Below are positions 35,804-47,329 of a stretch of 64,000 bases of DNA, piece after piece. Each line of letters starts with the position of its first letter. Position 1 is the stretch's first letter. A model generated the notes under the pieces. That model did no database searches, was not told the DNA's origin, and saw only the letters and a program-made list of their open reading frames with translations. The stretch is from Epiperipatus broadwayi (Eukaryota; Onychophora; Udeonychophora; Euonychophora; Peripatidae): positions 10,043,845 to 10,107,844 of the forward strand of contig JAQFVV010000027.1 in NCBI GenBank assembly GCA_028023455.1. Reading direction: 5' to 3'. Both the position numbers and the translations under genes were made by a program.

Positions 35804-36070
35804 CAATGTGGCCCAATAAAAAGATGACTGCTTCTTTCAACCTGCCTGCAGTACTATCACCAATAAATGTATTATGTAGCGACATAATATATTTTCCACA
35901 AAAATTTTTAAGATGCTAGCGTGACTGAATCACAAATTACGATATAAAATTGAGACAATGTACTTCATATCTTCGTCAATCATCTTCCTACACTTACTTT
36001 ACCAACATGATATCTTGAAAACTACTTGAAAACGTTCTTATGGCTTCGTAATACTAACGAGAAATCAGTT
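35804..36070. mobile_element. F2 mariner-derived element, right half missing
   Basis: CAATAAAAAGATGACTGCTT, CCTGCCTGCAGTACTATC, ATTATGTAGCGACATA, AAGATGCTAGCGTGACTGAA and ACTTGAAAACGTTCTTATGG are in family order, then homology stops. Confidence 0.65.
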
Positions 36071-36668
36071 TGCTATCTGTATTTAATTTAATTTACAAAA
36101 CTGATTTTTTCATTAATATTATGATGTTGTTAAAAATGAGATTTCATCTTATCGTCAAAATATTCAATTGTAATTTCAGAATAACTTGTACCATATTTAA
36201 ATCACGTGATCACACTAATTTCACGCTCTATTTGCAATAATATAAATAAATGAATAATTACCATTGAAAGCTTATTAAAGATTAGGAGATTCATTCTATT
36301 TTTTACACTTATTAATGTATGAGGTTGTTTATACATAACTTCCAGAAATATTACTTTTGTTTAAATTTCATACATATATATGGCTCAGGAATATGAATAT
36401 ATAAATTAAGAAATTTGACTTGTTTATCGATTTCAAATTCCATTTGTACTTTATACAAGGGATTATATCAAATATTTTTCAACCATATATTAAAGAGCAT
36501 TTTTATTTAATTTTACAGACAATGGTTGGAAAAACAACTAAACAGCATTCTACTAATCAGAATCTCCCTTATTACCAACCTGCCAAAGAAGTATCCTTGA
36601 TGACACATATTCCATTTAAGACTAAATACTACTATATTCAGAAAGGAGTTTGCTATTAACTGAAAGAA

Positions 36669-37060
36669 GACCCTTTGATTCCTCTTGGAGGCCTTAAAGG
36701 AACCGAGCAAGGCAAATTCCTAGTGTCCACTCCATACGTTCTTGTCTTGCAGCTATTATTACTATGTGATTATTCATGTAGTATATAAACATGGATGGGC
36801 TGTTCACCAATATGCATTAACCAGTGTGGTGAGTTTATTGGATTTTTACTTCTGTGTTTAAGATCAAAAAACATCATGGTCTTTTTTCTCAGTTGCCTTA
36901 TAAGGCAGAATGAATGTATGTGTAAATGATAAATATTTTTCCAATAGGGATGGATGAAATAAGTAAGTGTGCAGGGGTGTTGTGGAGAAGAGAAGCTAAA
37001 GATCAGAGAAGATGGATTAAACTTGGAGGGTGGATTGATCATGGTTGATAATGATGATGA
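36669..37060 (+). mobile_element. Miniature RTE-derived element (5-prime end fused to 3-prime end)
   Basis: 36669-36945 matches the 5-prime leader of the long RTE copy at 40397-40675 (GACCCTTTGATTCCTCTTGG, AACATGGATGGGCTG, AAGGCAGAATGAATG). From 36949 it matches the 3-prime end of the coding region and tail (GATGGATGAAATAA, GAGAAGAGAAGCTAAAGATC, TGGTTGATAATGATGATG). About 2.8 kb of endonuclease and reverse transcriptase is missing. Confidence 0.85.
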
Positions 37061-38190
37061 CTACTATATTACCAAAAAGTGAAAATAGGACATGTTAAAC
37101 TTAATATTCTTTCATCTCTTTCGTAAATGTATTAAAATCAAAATTATACTAAACAAACAAAAATAAAAAACATTAAATTTTTTTAATATTATTACTAAAT
37201 GTACGATTATCAAGATTTGATGTATAATAATAATATCAGTAAAGTTTTTTTATTTTGTTTTACTTTATTTGAAAGACTTAAAAGTTAGTGAATCAGCATT
37301 AAATTTGTAAACCATTTTTGATCCGTTTACGCGATATAAAACTTTTTAGGAAAACTTGTAGCACTACTGCGAACATAGATTACATACTAAATCTGTTGCT
37401 ATGACCAACCAGTGATTCATTTCATCTAAGTAATTAAGTATATATTGGTCAATAATCGATTAAATATTTAACATGGAAATACGTAAACCTAATGTTACTG
37501 TCTAACCATAGAATTCTGTTTGCTGGTTCCCAAATTACCTTCGTGGGGGGAAAAAACCAACAATTTAATAACAAAAACAGTAGTCAATGTAAAACTAATA
37601 TATTAGAAAATATATAGCCTTAAATAGTATATAAATCTGTATGGGAAAAGGATTTTTCTGACTGCTCTTACAGAATTTTAAATCAATCAAATAAAATGAG
37701 TCTTATTTTGTTTGCAATTCCAAGAAAATATACAGGAAACGAGTAAGACAACATTAAATATGAGAATGAAATTTTATTCATTGTAGATACAAGCAAAACT
37801 TCAACAAAATCGGCCCGATTTAATATTCCCATGGTAGCACTAAACATTTATTTTAATAACTATGCAATGTCTTTGTAATATGTATTATTATAAAATATAT
37901 AGTAATGCTAAATCTATTCTAATATTACATTTTATAAAGTCTTTGAATATTTGCAAGACTATTAAAATGAAATGTTGCTGATTCTGTTTTGGGAGTACTA
38001 AATTGGGCCAATACCAATATGGTTTTGCTTACTTCTACAATAAATAAAAAATTTTCTCACAGAATTGGGCAAACTTGTCCCCCATATTAGTTGATCAAGA
38101 AAAATGGGACTCATTTTGTTTGACTGATAGTTGGCACATAAGTTTCTGCAACATTTTTAAGATTATTTATATTGAGTCACAGAAGTCTTC
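37061..38190. other. Unassigned SOAT intron
   Basis: No ORF or matching repeat seen. AT-rich sequence. Confidence 0.5.
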
Positions 38191-38199
38191 ATAAAATGC

Positions 38200-38425
38200 A
38201 ATTTATCCATCTTACTTTGAACACTTTTTGGCAAAAAATTTTTTTTATTTGTATATATGTACGCACAATCTTACATTTCGACTGACCTGCAGTCTTCTTC
38301 TTCAGAGCCATTCTGTATAGGGATGGCTTTGAAAAAGACTGAAGGACAATTGAAACATAAAATTATGGGTACATATATACAATAAAGTTTTTTTGCTAAA
38401 AAGTATTCCAAGTAAGGTGGATAAA
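38200..38425. repeat. Foldback element with ribozyme-like hairpins in each arm
   Basis: Left arm AATTTATCCATCTTACTTTG to TTTTGGCAAAAA; right arm TTTTTGCTAAAAAGTATTCC to GGTGGATAAATT. On the minus strand 38279-38305 reads CTGAAGAAGAAGACTG, loop, CAGTCGAAA. On the plus strand 38330-38362 reads TTTGAAAAAGACTGAAGG then AATTGAAAC. Confidence 0.78.
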
Positions 38426-38692
38426 TTACATTTACATAAGATATTACCATAAAATCAAGGAAGTGGCGGATTTAGTAATATTTGTGAGAAATCTTCTTTC
38501 TCGTCACATTTACATACAACAAATAGCATAAGAAAAAATCAGGTATACAAAGTGTTTAATGAAATCAGTAACTGTGACAATATGAGTTTCACTTTAGGCA
38601 AGTTAAAAACATATTCAATAATTGATTATATTTTTATAACAACATACTTAAAATTACTGCATGCTTTTAAAATAATAGTAAAACAATTTTAC

Positions 38693-38820
38693 TTTTTAGA
38701 AAGTGTTACCGGTCCATTAGTTTGAAATGTGGTTTCAATTTTTTCAACATCGTCAATAAACTCTTCTAAGATATCTTGCAGTTGTGAGTCTACCAATTCA
38801 ATAAATTCAGAACGAAGTTT
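38693..38820 (-). CDS. SOAT: SOAT exon, N-terminal acidic helical region
   Basis: 128-nt exon between acceptor TATTTTAG and donor AA|GTAAAA. It encodes 42 codons plus two bases, beginning KLRSEFIELVDSQLQDILEE and continuing with FIDDVEKIE. It corresponds to the LTAEAEELKPFF...HFDDFVTNLIEKS part of vertebrate SOAT1, a cytosolic helical segment before the membrane domain. A tempting donor at GGACCG|GTAACA would put a stop in the next exon. Only the donor 16 nt further on (AAAAA|GTAAAA) keeps the frame, so I chose that one. Confidence 0.85.
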
Positions 38821-38944
38821 CTAAAATACCACAAAAAAAAAAGGAGATAAAAATTAATTAAAAGAAACTGAGGAATTTGGTGATATTTCTTTTTTTTTAA
38901 TTCCTTGGCTACTTAATTAGATAATAAATATTTAATATACAGGC

Positions 38945-39335
38945 ACTCTTCACATACTTGGAGCCTAATTGTAAATATAGGGGATTTGAACTCAGACTTT
39001 CAAGCACCCTTCAACTGTCCATACTATCTCATACAACTGATACACATAACCACATACATGTAGAAAAGAAAAATAATCACCGATATACGTATTTCATGCT
39101 GAAGCATCACTCTATCATCTCCACACATATATACTGAGCAATGGTTATATATATGTGTGGGAGATGATAATCTGGACCAACCGATAAGTGCTGGTTTAGA
39201 ATGAAATACGTATATTGATGATTATTTATCTTTTCTACATGCATGTGGTCATGTGTATCAGTGGTATGAAATAATGGATAGTTGATGGGTGCTTGAAAGT
39301 CTGAGTTTAAATCCCCTATATTTTTAATTAAATAA
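38945..39335. repeat. F3 foldback element, complete
   Basis: Arms AATATAGGGGATTTGAACTC, CATACATGTAGAAAAG and ATATACGTATTTCATGCTG are inverted on the right as CAGTGC-less AATGAAATACGTATA, CTTTTCTACATGCATGTGG and GTTTAAATCCCCTATA. Arms about 180 bp around a centre at about 39140. It is related to the partial copies at 9.8-10.5 kb. Confidence 0.88.
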
Positions 39336-39440
39336 TGATGGGTAACAATCTGCCAAAAGTGGCAGATTATTTGTTCCCTACTGTTTGATCATTTCGCACT
39401 CTGTTTAAAATAAAGTCAGTAATGTATAAAAATAAAAATT

Positions 39441-39735
39441 AAAACAGGCAAAATTCTCCATACAGTAGCGCCACTCAGTGCAAGACAGAGTAATCAATGA
39501 ATGCCAGAAGGGATGGCATCCATTGATTACTCTGGCTTGCATTGAGTGGTACTACTGTATGGAGAGTTTTGCCTGTTTTAATAAGATAGAGATTTTATGC
39601 ACAAGTCTTCTGGCATCCATTGATTACTCTGGCTTGTACTGAGTGGCATTACTGTATGGAGAGTTTTGCCTGTTTTAGTAACAGTTATGAGCAAGCACAA
39701 GAAATGGTGGTCGTGTGATGTTTAGTGGTTTAATG
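39441..39735. repeat. F1 foldback, near-minimal form
   Basis: 39441-39580 is almost pure arms: AAAACAGGCAAAATTCTCCA, CAGTAGCGCCACTCAGTGCA, AGAGTAATCAATG and their inverses, ending GAGAGTTTTGCCTGTTTTA. A second copy of the right terminus (39600-39676) follows, then GGTCGTGTGATGTTTAGTGG. It defines the F1 ends best. Confidence 0.92.
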
Positions 39736-39850
39736 TATAAGAATCCTAAGAAATGTGTAAACATGATTTTATTTTGTATATTGCTTTGAAGTTAGCATAC
39801 TGAATTTCAAGCCAATCTATACAATATCCTAATTTTCACAAGTCCAATAA

Positions 39851-40360
39851 TATACAGTTAAAGAGATGGGTTCCCTCTCTAAACTGCCTGCAAATGCCAA
39901 GTGTTATATAGTTTAACTATGCATCACAAAAATGTTAAGCATTATTATTATGCCGGGTTTATGAGTTACAACATGAACTGTGTTTCATATTTTAATTCAT
40001 GATGAAGTAATGCCCTAACATTAAATTTGGTTTTAAATTGGGTAAAAGTGCTACTGAAATGTTTGAAATAATTCAAATTATATATGCCAGTGAAGCTGTG
40101 AGTTATTAGAATGTTTACAAATACTGTAAATGGTTCTGCAAGATTTTATAGTAGCAAGAAGAGCAATGAAAATGATCAACCAAAGTATGATACAAGACAC
40201 GCTTTCACATTTCAGGTCATAACTCGTGATTCAGACGAGATAGCCCCATAAAATTTTTGTGGTGAATAGTTAAGCTGTGAGTACATAACACATGCATTAA
40301 TTTAGAGAGAGTACTGCAAGCAGTTTGGAAAGCAAACCAATCGCTTTCTCATTGAGTCAC
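39851..40360 (+). mobile_element. F2 mariner-derived element with transposase N-terminal relic
   Basis: The plus frame around 40018-40120 reads NIKFGFKLGKSATEMFEIIQ, IIYASEAVSY-stop, then shifted KWF. This is the best preserved N-terminal stretch of the mariner-type transposase in this window. The flanks show the usual F2 text (TTTATAGTAGCAAGAAGAGC, AAATTTTTGTGGTGAATAG). No catalytic region. Confidence 0.75.
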
Positions 40361-40814
40361 ATTACAAACACTTTTTAAGAAGACCCTTTTTAAGGAGACC
40401 CTTTGATTCCTCTTGGAGGCCTTAAAGGAACCGAGCAGGGCAAATTCCTAATGTCCACTCCATACATTCTTGTCGTTGCAGCTGTTATTACTATATGTTT
40501 ATTCATATAGTATACGAACATGGATGGGCTGCTCACCAACACGCATTAGCCAGCGTGGTGAGTTTATTGGCTTTTTACCTCTGAGTTTAAGATCAAGAAA
40601 CACCATGGTCTTTCTTCTCAGTGCCTGATAAGGCAGAATGAATGTTTGTGTAAATGATAAAGATTTTTCCCAATTATACAATTATGACAGACAAAAATAA
40701 AGCATCCCAGGAGGCTGTAAAGTCACCAACCAAGGCAGCGGTTGGTGGCCGAAGGCGGAGGGTGCTAAGAATATCCTGGAGGCGGACCCAGGCTGCCATT
40801 TGATGATGACTTTT

Positions 40815-41560
40815 TATTTAGGTACTTACAACTGCAGATCACTTTCAAGTGAAGGAAGATTGCAAGAATTAGAAGAAGAACTCTCTATATTAAATGGGAT
40901 ATTATTGGACTTTGTGAAGTTAGAAGAAAAGGTGAAGAGACAATTGATTTAAAAAGTGGACATATGCTCTATTATAAAGGCACAAATATTGGAAATACAA
41001 GTGGAGTAGGATTCATTATAAATAAAAAGTGGAAGAACAATATTGTGGAGATTGATGGTGTATCAGACAGAGTGGCAAGATTAGTTATACAACTTAATAG
41101 AGATATCAAATGCAGATAATTCAGGTTTATGCCCCAACAAGTTCTCACAGTGATGAAGTAGTAGAAGATTTTTATATGGATGTACAAAAGGCTTTTTGAT
41201 CAGAGTAAACAACATTTTAAAATTGTTATGGGAGATTTTAATGCTAGAATTGGTAAACAAATGAAAGATGAAAGTGTTGTAGGTAATTTTGGTTATGGTA
41301 ATAGAAATGAGAGAGGACATAGACTTGTGGAGTTTGCAGAGAAGGAAAAACTTTATATTATGAATTCTTTTTTTGAGAAAAAATGTTAGAAGGAAATGGA
41401 CATGGAAGCATCCAAATGAAGGTACAGCAGAATTGGATTATATTTTGACTAACAGGAAATACATATTTCAAGATTGTAATGTTCTTAATAAATTTAACAC
41501 AGGAAGTGATCATCGATTAGTAAGGGGTAAGATACATGTTAATGTAAAACTAGAGAGACA
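40815..41560 (+). pseudogene. RTE endonuclease domain (broken)
   Basis: LGTYNCRSLSSEGRLQELEE and, after a frameshift, IIGLCEVRRKGEE mark the N-terminal metal-binding part. GVGFIINKKW, MQIIQVYAPTSSHSDEVVED follow. A stop separates this from FKIVMGDFNARIG (41217 onward), then WTWKHPNEGTAELDYILTNR and GSDHRLV. The E of CEVR, the D and N of GDFNA and the D-H of SDHRL are the expected catalytic residues and all are still present. At least three frame breaks make it inactive as a protein. Confidence 0.88.
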
Positions 41561-43608
41561 AAAATTATTAAGAAAAACTATATTTACAGTTGATATTCCT
41601 AATCTTCAGAAACATTCTAATGAATTTAAATTAGAACTTACAAATCGGTTTCAAGTATTAGTAGATTTTGAACATGATTCAGATTTGAATGAAATTAATA
41701 TGAAAATAAGTGATACACTTAAAAACTCAACAAAGATAGCTGGTAGAAAAAAGCAGCAATTGACTAATAAAATTTCTACTGAGACTAGAGAACTTATGAA
41801 GAAAAGAAGGAATATGAAGATATGCAAGAATGATGCATTAAAAAGAATTGAATATCTCGAATTTTGTAAAATGGTGCAAAAAGAGTTGAAAATGATATAA
41901 GAAAGTATAACTGTGAACTAGCAAGAAAAGCTGTAGAAGAAAATAAAAGTCTTAAGAATGTAAAACAACATTTTGGTATTGGTAGGAAATTTATATCTGC
42001 AATAAGGAAAAAAGATGGAATTATTACTAAAAGAGGGATGACATTATGAAATTGGTAGAAGATTTTTATCAAGAATTATATAGTAATAAAGAACAAGTAC
42101 CTCCTATATCTATTACATCTTCTGAATTGCCCAGAATTTTAAATGAAGAAGTGAGAAATGCAATTAAATGTATGAAAAAAGGAAAGGCTCCAGGTAATGA
42201 TGGAATTATAATTGATATATTAAAAAAAGCAGGTGAAGAAACAGAAAAAATATTAGCAAAGTTATATACCAAATGTCTAAATGATAAAGATGTACCGGAT
42301 GATTGGAAGAATGCAGTAATAATATTAATGTTTAAAAAAGGTGATAAAGAAGATATTAGAAATTACAGACCTATCAGTTTATCAGTTTTATATAAAATTT
42401 TTACCAAGATAATTACAACTGTCTACAGAGAACCTTGGATTTTCACCAACCAAGAGAACAAGTGGATTTAAAAGTGGTTTTAGTACAGTAGATCATATTC
42501 AAGTATTGAGAGAAGTTATAGAAAGGACAAATGAATATGAGTTGTCATTATGTTTTGGATTTGTAGATTATGAAAAGGCATTTGATTCTATAAACATTTC
42601 TTCAGTGATTAAAGCATTGGATCATCAAGGTATAGATCCAGGATATTGTCATATTTTAAAGAATATTTATAAAAATGCAACAGCAACAATTAGATTACAT
42701 AATGATACTGGGAAAGTCAACATTGAGAAAGGTGTAAGACAAGGTGACTCATATCTCCAAAACTTTTACAGAGTGTGAAGAAGTATTTTGTGGATTAAAA
42801 TGGGAAACTAAAGGAGGAAAGTAAATGGAGATTATTTAAGTCATTTAGATTTAGATGATGTAGTTGTTTTTGCAAATAATGTTCCGAGCTGCAGGAAATG
42901 TTGAGGAGTTATCAGATGAAAGTAGGAAAGTAGGACAAAGATAAATGTTAAAAAGACTAAAGTAATGTTTAATCGATTTGCTCAAAATATGAAAATAAAG
43001 ATTGATTATGATGAATTAGAAGAAGTTAAGAGTTACAAATACCTTGGTCAGATTATTAATACAGATGGAAACATAATAGAGGAAATTAATCATAGAATTA
43101 AACTTGGTTGGAGTGCTTTTGGTAGAAATAACTTGATATTAAAAGGAAATATGCCTATGTGTTTGAAAAGAAAGGTTTTTAACAAATGTGTTTTACCAGT
43201 TCTTACTTATGGATCTGAGACTTGGACACTTAATAGAAGATCAATACAGAGACTTAGACCACTCAAAGAAGTATGGAGAGATGTATGTTGGGAGTAATAA
43301 GAAGAGATCGAAAATGCAATGTATGGGTAAGAGAACAAACAGGTATTACTGACCTCATTGAAAAAATTAAAAGATTGAAGTGGAGTTGGGCTGGACATAT
43401 TGCTAGAAGAGATGATAATAGATGGACAATTGAAATTTTAAACTGGATTCCAAGAGATTGTAAAAGACCCAGAAGGAGACCACATGTAAGATGGATGGAT
43501 GAAATAAGAAAATGTGTAGGGGTGATGTGGAGAAGAGAAGCTAAAGATCGGAGAAGATGGATTAAACTTGGAGAGACCTTCATCCTGCAGTGGATTGATA
43601 ATGGTTGA
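41561..43608 (+). pseudogene. RTE reverse transcriptase and C-terminal domain (broken)
   Basis: Order: linker helix (SVDIPNLQKH-like, to 41900); [16 protein letters not shown] (42157); [17 protein letters not shown]; a frame break near 42420; FGFVDYEKAFDSI (42551); GVRQGD (42733). Frameshifts follow. Where FADD is expected the text is LDLDDVVVFAN, so the first two catalytic-motif residues are altered. Then SYKYLGQIINTDGN (43032), VLPVLTYGSETWTL, RCMLGVIRRDRK, LKWSWAGHIARR and a stop at 43606. The layout is typical of RTE. Confidence 0.9.
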
Positions 43609-43671
43609 TAATGATGATGATGATATTTATGTAACTCTCTTTAATTTTACTAGCGCATTATTCATATATAA

Positions 43672-44100
43672 TTTTAATCAGAAGAAAATTATAATCAGAA
43701 GAGAATTATACCCTGTATACACACACCAATAATATTGTTTTAATATCTCAACAATGTTTTGTTGAGTAGGAAGGATATTCTCAAACCAAAATACAAGATA
43801 TAGACTTTGAAAAGATAGGAGTGGCTGTCTTATCTAGCGATTGTTACTTGACAGATAAAAGTTACTATATGTAAAGTGATTAATGGAACATCTTCACATT
43901 CTCATTCCAAGGTGCTTTAGATTGGCCTATATAAGTGAATTTAGATACAAAGATAAAATGGCTGCTCTTATCTTTTCAAAGTCTCTATCTTTTGCTTTGA
44001 TTTGAGATTATTCTTCATATTCAACAAAACATCATTGAGATATTAAAACAATATTATAGTGCTCGTGTATAGGATGTAATTCCCTTCTGATTAAAATATA
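43672..44100. repeat. Foldback element with about 200-bp arms
   Basis: ATTTTAATCAGAAG at the left mirrors CTTCTGATTAAAAT at the right. Inside, AATATTGTTTTAATATCTCA, GAGATATTAAAACAATATT, CTTTGAAAAGATAGGAG and TATCTTTTCAAAG form the arms, centre about 43885. It lies about 50 bp downstream of the RTE 3-prime end. Confidence 0.83.
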
Positions 44101-44620
44101 TATTTATGTATGTAACAGTATTATGTATAGAGTAAGCTATAACTGATATAGTAATGATTACTCATAATTCAAATGCTTGGTCAGCAAACATCTTATAACT
44201 TCAGCTTTAATTTATCATACGTTAAGTTTTTTTAATAGACTAAGGCACAAAAATTCCATTCAGTTGACTAAGATGTTTTCTTGGATTAAATATTTGAGAC
44301 TTCAGCTTCTCAACCTGACAATCAAGAATCCACTAAAACATGCACGAATTTAGTTCTCTACAATGACTGCCCAGGAGTTATACAACATATTCTATAAATT
44401 TTAATCCTTAAATAAATCTATTAGGATTCATCTTTTCCTACCATTCTCCAAGTCGATTCATCATAATATATCTTCTTGGTCCAAGAGACTATACAGTTAG
44501 AATAAAACTGAGATTCCTACAATTTATAAAAACTGGTTTGATATCCAATCTGTACAATTATGTAACAAAGTTTGTGTGGGTTCAAAATTATAGTGTTTTT
44601 TTTTTTAATTTCAAGCTATT
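44101..44620. other. Unassigned SOAT intron
   Basis: Nothing recognised. Confidence 0.5.
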
Positions 44621-44624
44621 AGTT

Positions 44625-44800
44625 GAAATAGTATAAAGGAGTAAGGGGTGGCTGCTAGAAGCATATGTGCCCTAGCTGCAGTTTTAAATTCTAATTATCA
44701 CTGATGAAGACAGAAGCCAGAAACCACTCTGGGGATATTACAGCTCTATGTTGTCTAGTATCTACTGATTACTTAAACTCACAATAGATGACTCTAGAGT
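44625..44800. repeat. Decayed F1 copy
   Basis: AAGGGGTGGCTGCTAGAAGC, ACTGATGAAGACAGAAGCCA, GAAACCACTCTGGGGATATT and CTACTGATTACTTAAAC match F1 in order with many changes. Confidence 0.6.
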
Positions 44801-45585
44801 ACATTGAAAAGAAACTTTTTTGATTTAATCACAATAAGAAATCAGTCCTCATACACAGGCAATGATAACTCTAAAAGCTGACAGAGTTTTCACATTTTAT
44901 TATTTAAAAGTACTATAATTTAATAACATTAAGCATAAAATATTATCCTTCAAATGGTTAAATAAAAATAGAAACCAAGATAATATGGCCCAGCAAAACT
45001 AATATGAGATGGATAACGAGTATTTAGAAAGAATACATTAAACAATGTAATTATAGTGATTGTATAATAAAAGCATAATAAGATTAACCATATTATACAT
45101 GTTAAAATGTAGTCTATTTATATATAAGACCATTGTAGAAATTTAGGTCAGAAAGCTAAATGAGGACTCAGATGTAATAGCATCCCATCAAGAGAAAGTA
45201 AATTCATCAGAAAAGTTTAGTCTCTAGTGAGGATAATATTTAGATTTCTGACCACCATAGCCCTAAGCAGAAACATTACATACACCAAGCACAGTTTGTG
45301 CTTTATTCGCTTTTATTTTATTTGTTTTCCCTTGACAAATCTAGTACTTAATATATTAGCAATACGTATGCACTCAAAGATGTCACTTTCATAGGCCGCT
45401 ATGATTAATTTGACATTAATTTTAATTTATTTTTTCCTTTGTAATATTCTTATTATAATGCAAATTGAAAGAATTACATCTTTCTTTGAAACTTCACTAT
45501 TTTCTAGAGTTGTGTAAATAAATTTAAGATAATTATTGAATATAGGTTATGTATATTCTCAGTCTAAAGACACATTAGGGTGACA
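44801..45585. other. Unassigned SOAT intron
   Basis: Nothing recognised. Confidence 0.5.
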
Positions 45586-45589
45586 GAGT

Positions 45590-45860
45590 GCTATTTAACC
45601 AATTCTCATCATGATTATGCCCCCAAGTGTAAACTTTAGCAATCAAGAGATGCCAGATGGCAGTGCTAATTTCCTATTGAGGAACTATTCTATCCAAATA
45701 TTTCCAGATTAATTTCTAGCTTAGAACACATCCGGCATCTATTGATTACTAAAGTTTAAATTAGGTGGCGTAATTGTGTTGAAAAAAAAAATTTGCTGCT
45801 GAACAGCATTATGGAAATATTACGTGAGATGGGGTCATGTGATACATTTAATCCCTATTG
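45590..45860. repeat. Decayed F1 copy
   Basis: GATGCCAGATGGCAGTGCTA, TTCCAGATTAATTTCTAGCT, CGGCATCTATTGATTACTAA and TAGGTGGCGTAATTG follow the F1 order, strongly diverged. Confidence 0.6.
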
Positions 45861-46580
45861 GTGGCATTTTGACATTGTTTTTCACCTCTTAATGTAATAA
45901 AAAATGAATATTCTTAAATTGCAAAAAATCAAAATAATTATGAAGAATATGATAGGAAACTGTTATATAAATATATATGAAAAAATAAATAATGTAATTG
46001 CGAATATTACCCAATGATTTGCTATCATCTTTAACAGATGACATCCTATTGGAAAATTTTAAATGAGACCCACAATTACATATTAGTTTTAAATTTATTC
46101 TACAAAAGATTGATACATAATCAATATTTTTAAAAGTTTGCAAATATTTTTAAATCTTAATTCCGTAAATTTGTTCTGCAATTTTTTTAAAGGATATTTT
46201 GAGTCACCGTTATTAATTTAATTCAGACAGTCAGCTGATTAACAGCTTCCTCTTTTCCCTGCCAATGGCAATTCATTAATGTATTAATGCTATGAAAAAC
46301 CTAATTAAAAAATAACTAAATAATTTGTTATCCAAGAAATCATGTGATATTCAAGTAACCAAGTGACAACTTGAGCACTCTATTTCTATTCAATTAACCA
46401 AACTAAGAAGTTTGACTGGTAATCAATTTGCAAAACCTTAGTTCTTAAAAATTTCTCCTACTCTTCTATTTTACTAAACCAAATAGCAAAAAATTAAGTA
46501 AGGGAGCATCTAAATATAAAGTAAAGAACTTTGATTCATTTTTGAAATAAACCCCCATAAAAAAGCTAAAAACCATCAAA
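45861..46580. other. Unassigned SOAT intron
   Basis: AT-rich sequence without recognisable features. Confidence 0.5.
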
Positions 46581-46584
46581 TAAA

Positions 46585-47083
46585 ATCATCATTTATTTAC
46601 TTGACAGATATGCGTTATAATTTATTATAATCTAACAAATCGACAGAAGACTAATTAGATCCATATTCTTTTCACTTCATCCAATAAAAAATGAGATCAA
46701 TTCACTAGAAGTAAAATTTTCTGTATTTGGAAGCTCACCCATCCAATTTCCCCCAACCTTCTATTCTCCATCTTTCTCATCTGTACTTACGTCCTAAGAA
46801 GTCAGAAGAACAACCTGAATAAGAGTTATTTTAATCATCATTTATTTACTTGACAGATATGCGTTATAATTTATTATAATCTAACAAATCGACAGAAGAC
46901 TAATTAGATCCATATTCTTTTCACTTCATCCAATAAAAAATGAGATCAATTCACTAGAAGTAAAATTTTCTGTATTTGGAAGCTCACCCATCCAATTTCC
47001 CCCAACCTTCTATTCTCCATCTTTCTCACCTGTACTTACGTCCTAAGAAGTCAGAAGAACAACCTGAATAAGAGTTATTTTAA
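46585..47083. repeat. 249-bp tandem duplication, two nearly identical copies
   Basis: The unit beginning ATCATCATTTATTTACTTGA at 46585 repeats at 46834 and ends AATAAGAGTTATTTTAA. I found one difference (CTCATCTGTA against CTCACCTGTA). Identity this high means a recent event or an assembly duplication. The unit is not repeated elsewhere in the window. Confidence 0.95.
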
Positions 47084-47329
47084 ACCAAGTGATAAATTTT
47101 TAAGCATATGAACTATCCATATTTAATTACTATCTTATTTTTTTTGTTTACATAAGAAAACATTAACATGACAACACTGCATATCTTCAACAAACTTAAT
47201 ATAATCTGGTATATAAGTAGAATTTCCATTCTTAAACAAGATTTAAATAAAAACCAGGTATGTCATGATTGCTACTTGGAATTTTGAGACAATATATTTG
47301 AAAAAAAAAAAAAAATTAGCAAGAATAAA

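Larger units (their letters stand above)
40397..43624 (+). mobile_element. RTE-clade LINE, near full length, inactive
   Basis: About 3.2 kb, the normal size for RTE. Leader 40397-40815 (also seen in the miniature copy at 36.7 kb), then an apurinic-type endonuclease, a reverse transcriptase and a C-terminal region, ending in a short TGATGATGAT tail as RTE elements do. It has no LTRs and no poly(A) tail. Multiple frameshifts break the protein. It is antisense to SOAT, in its 12-kb intron. Confidence 0.9.

Noticed and set aside
41794-43583. Several minus-strand ORFs of 60-106 codons
   Set aside because: Antisense shadows of the RTE coding region; the plus strand has the RT and endonuclease motifs.
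46775-46810. Possible duplicated micro-exon of SOAT in the 249-bp tandem repeat (TTATTCAG ... GTAAGT on the minus strand)
   Set aside because: Flanking SOAT exons join in phase 0. A 24-nt exon here would read into a stop (TAG) in that phase, and the residues match nothing in the family.
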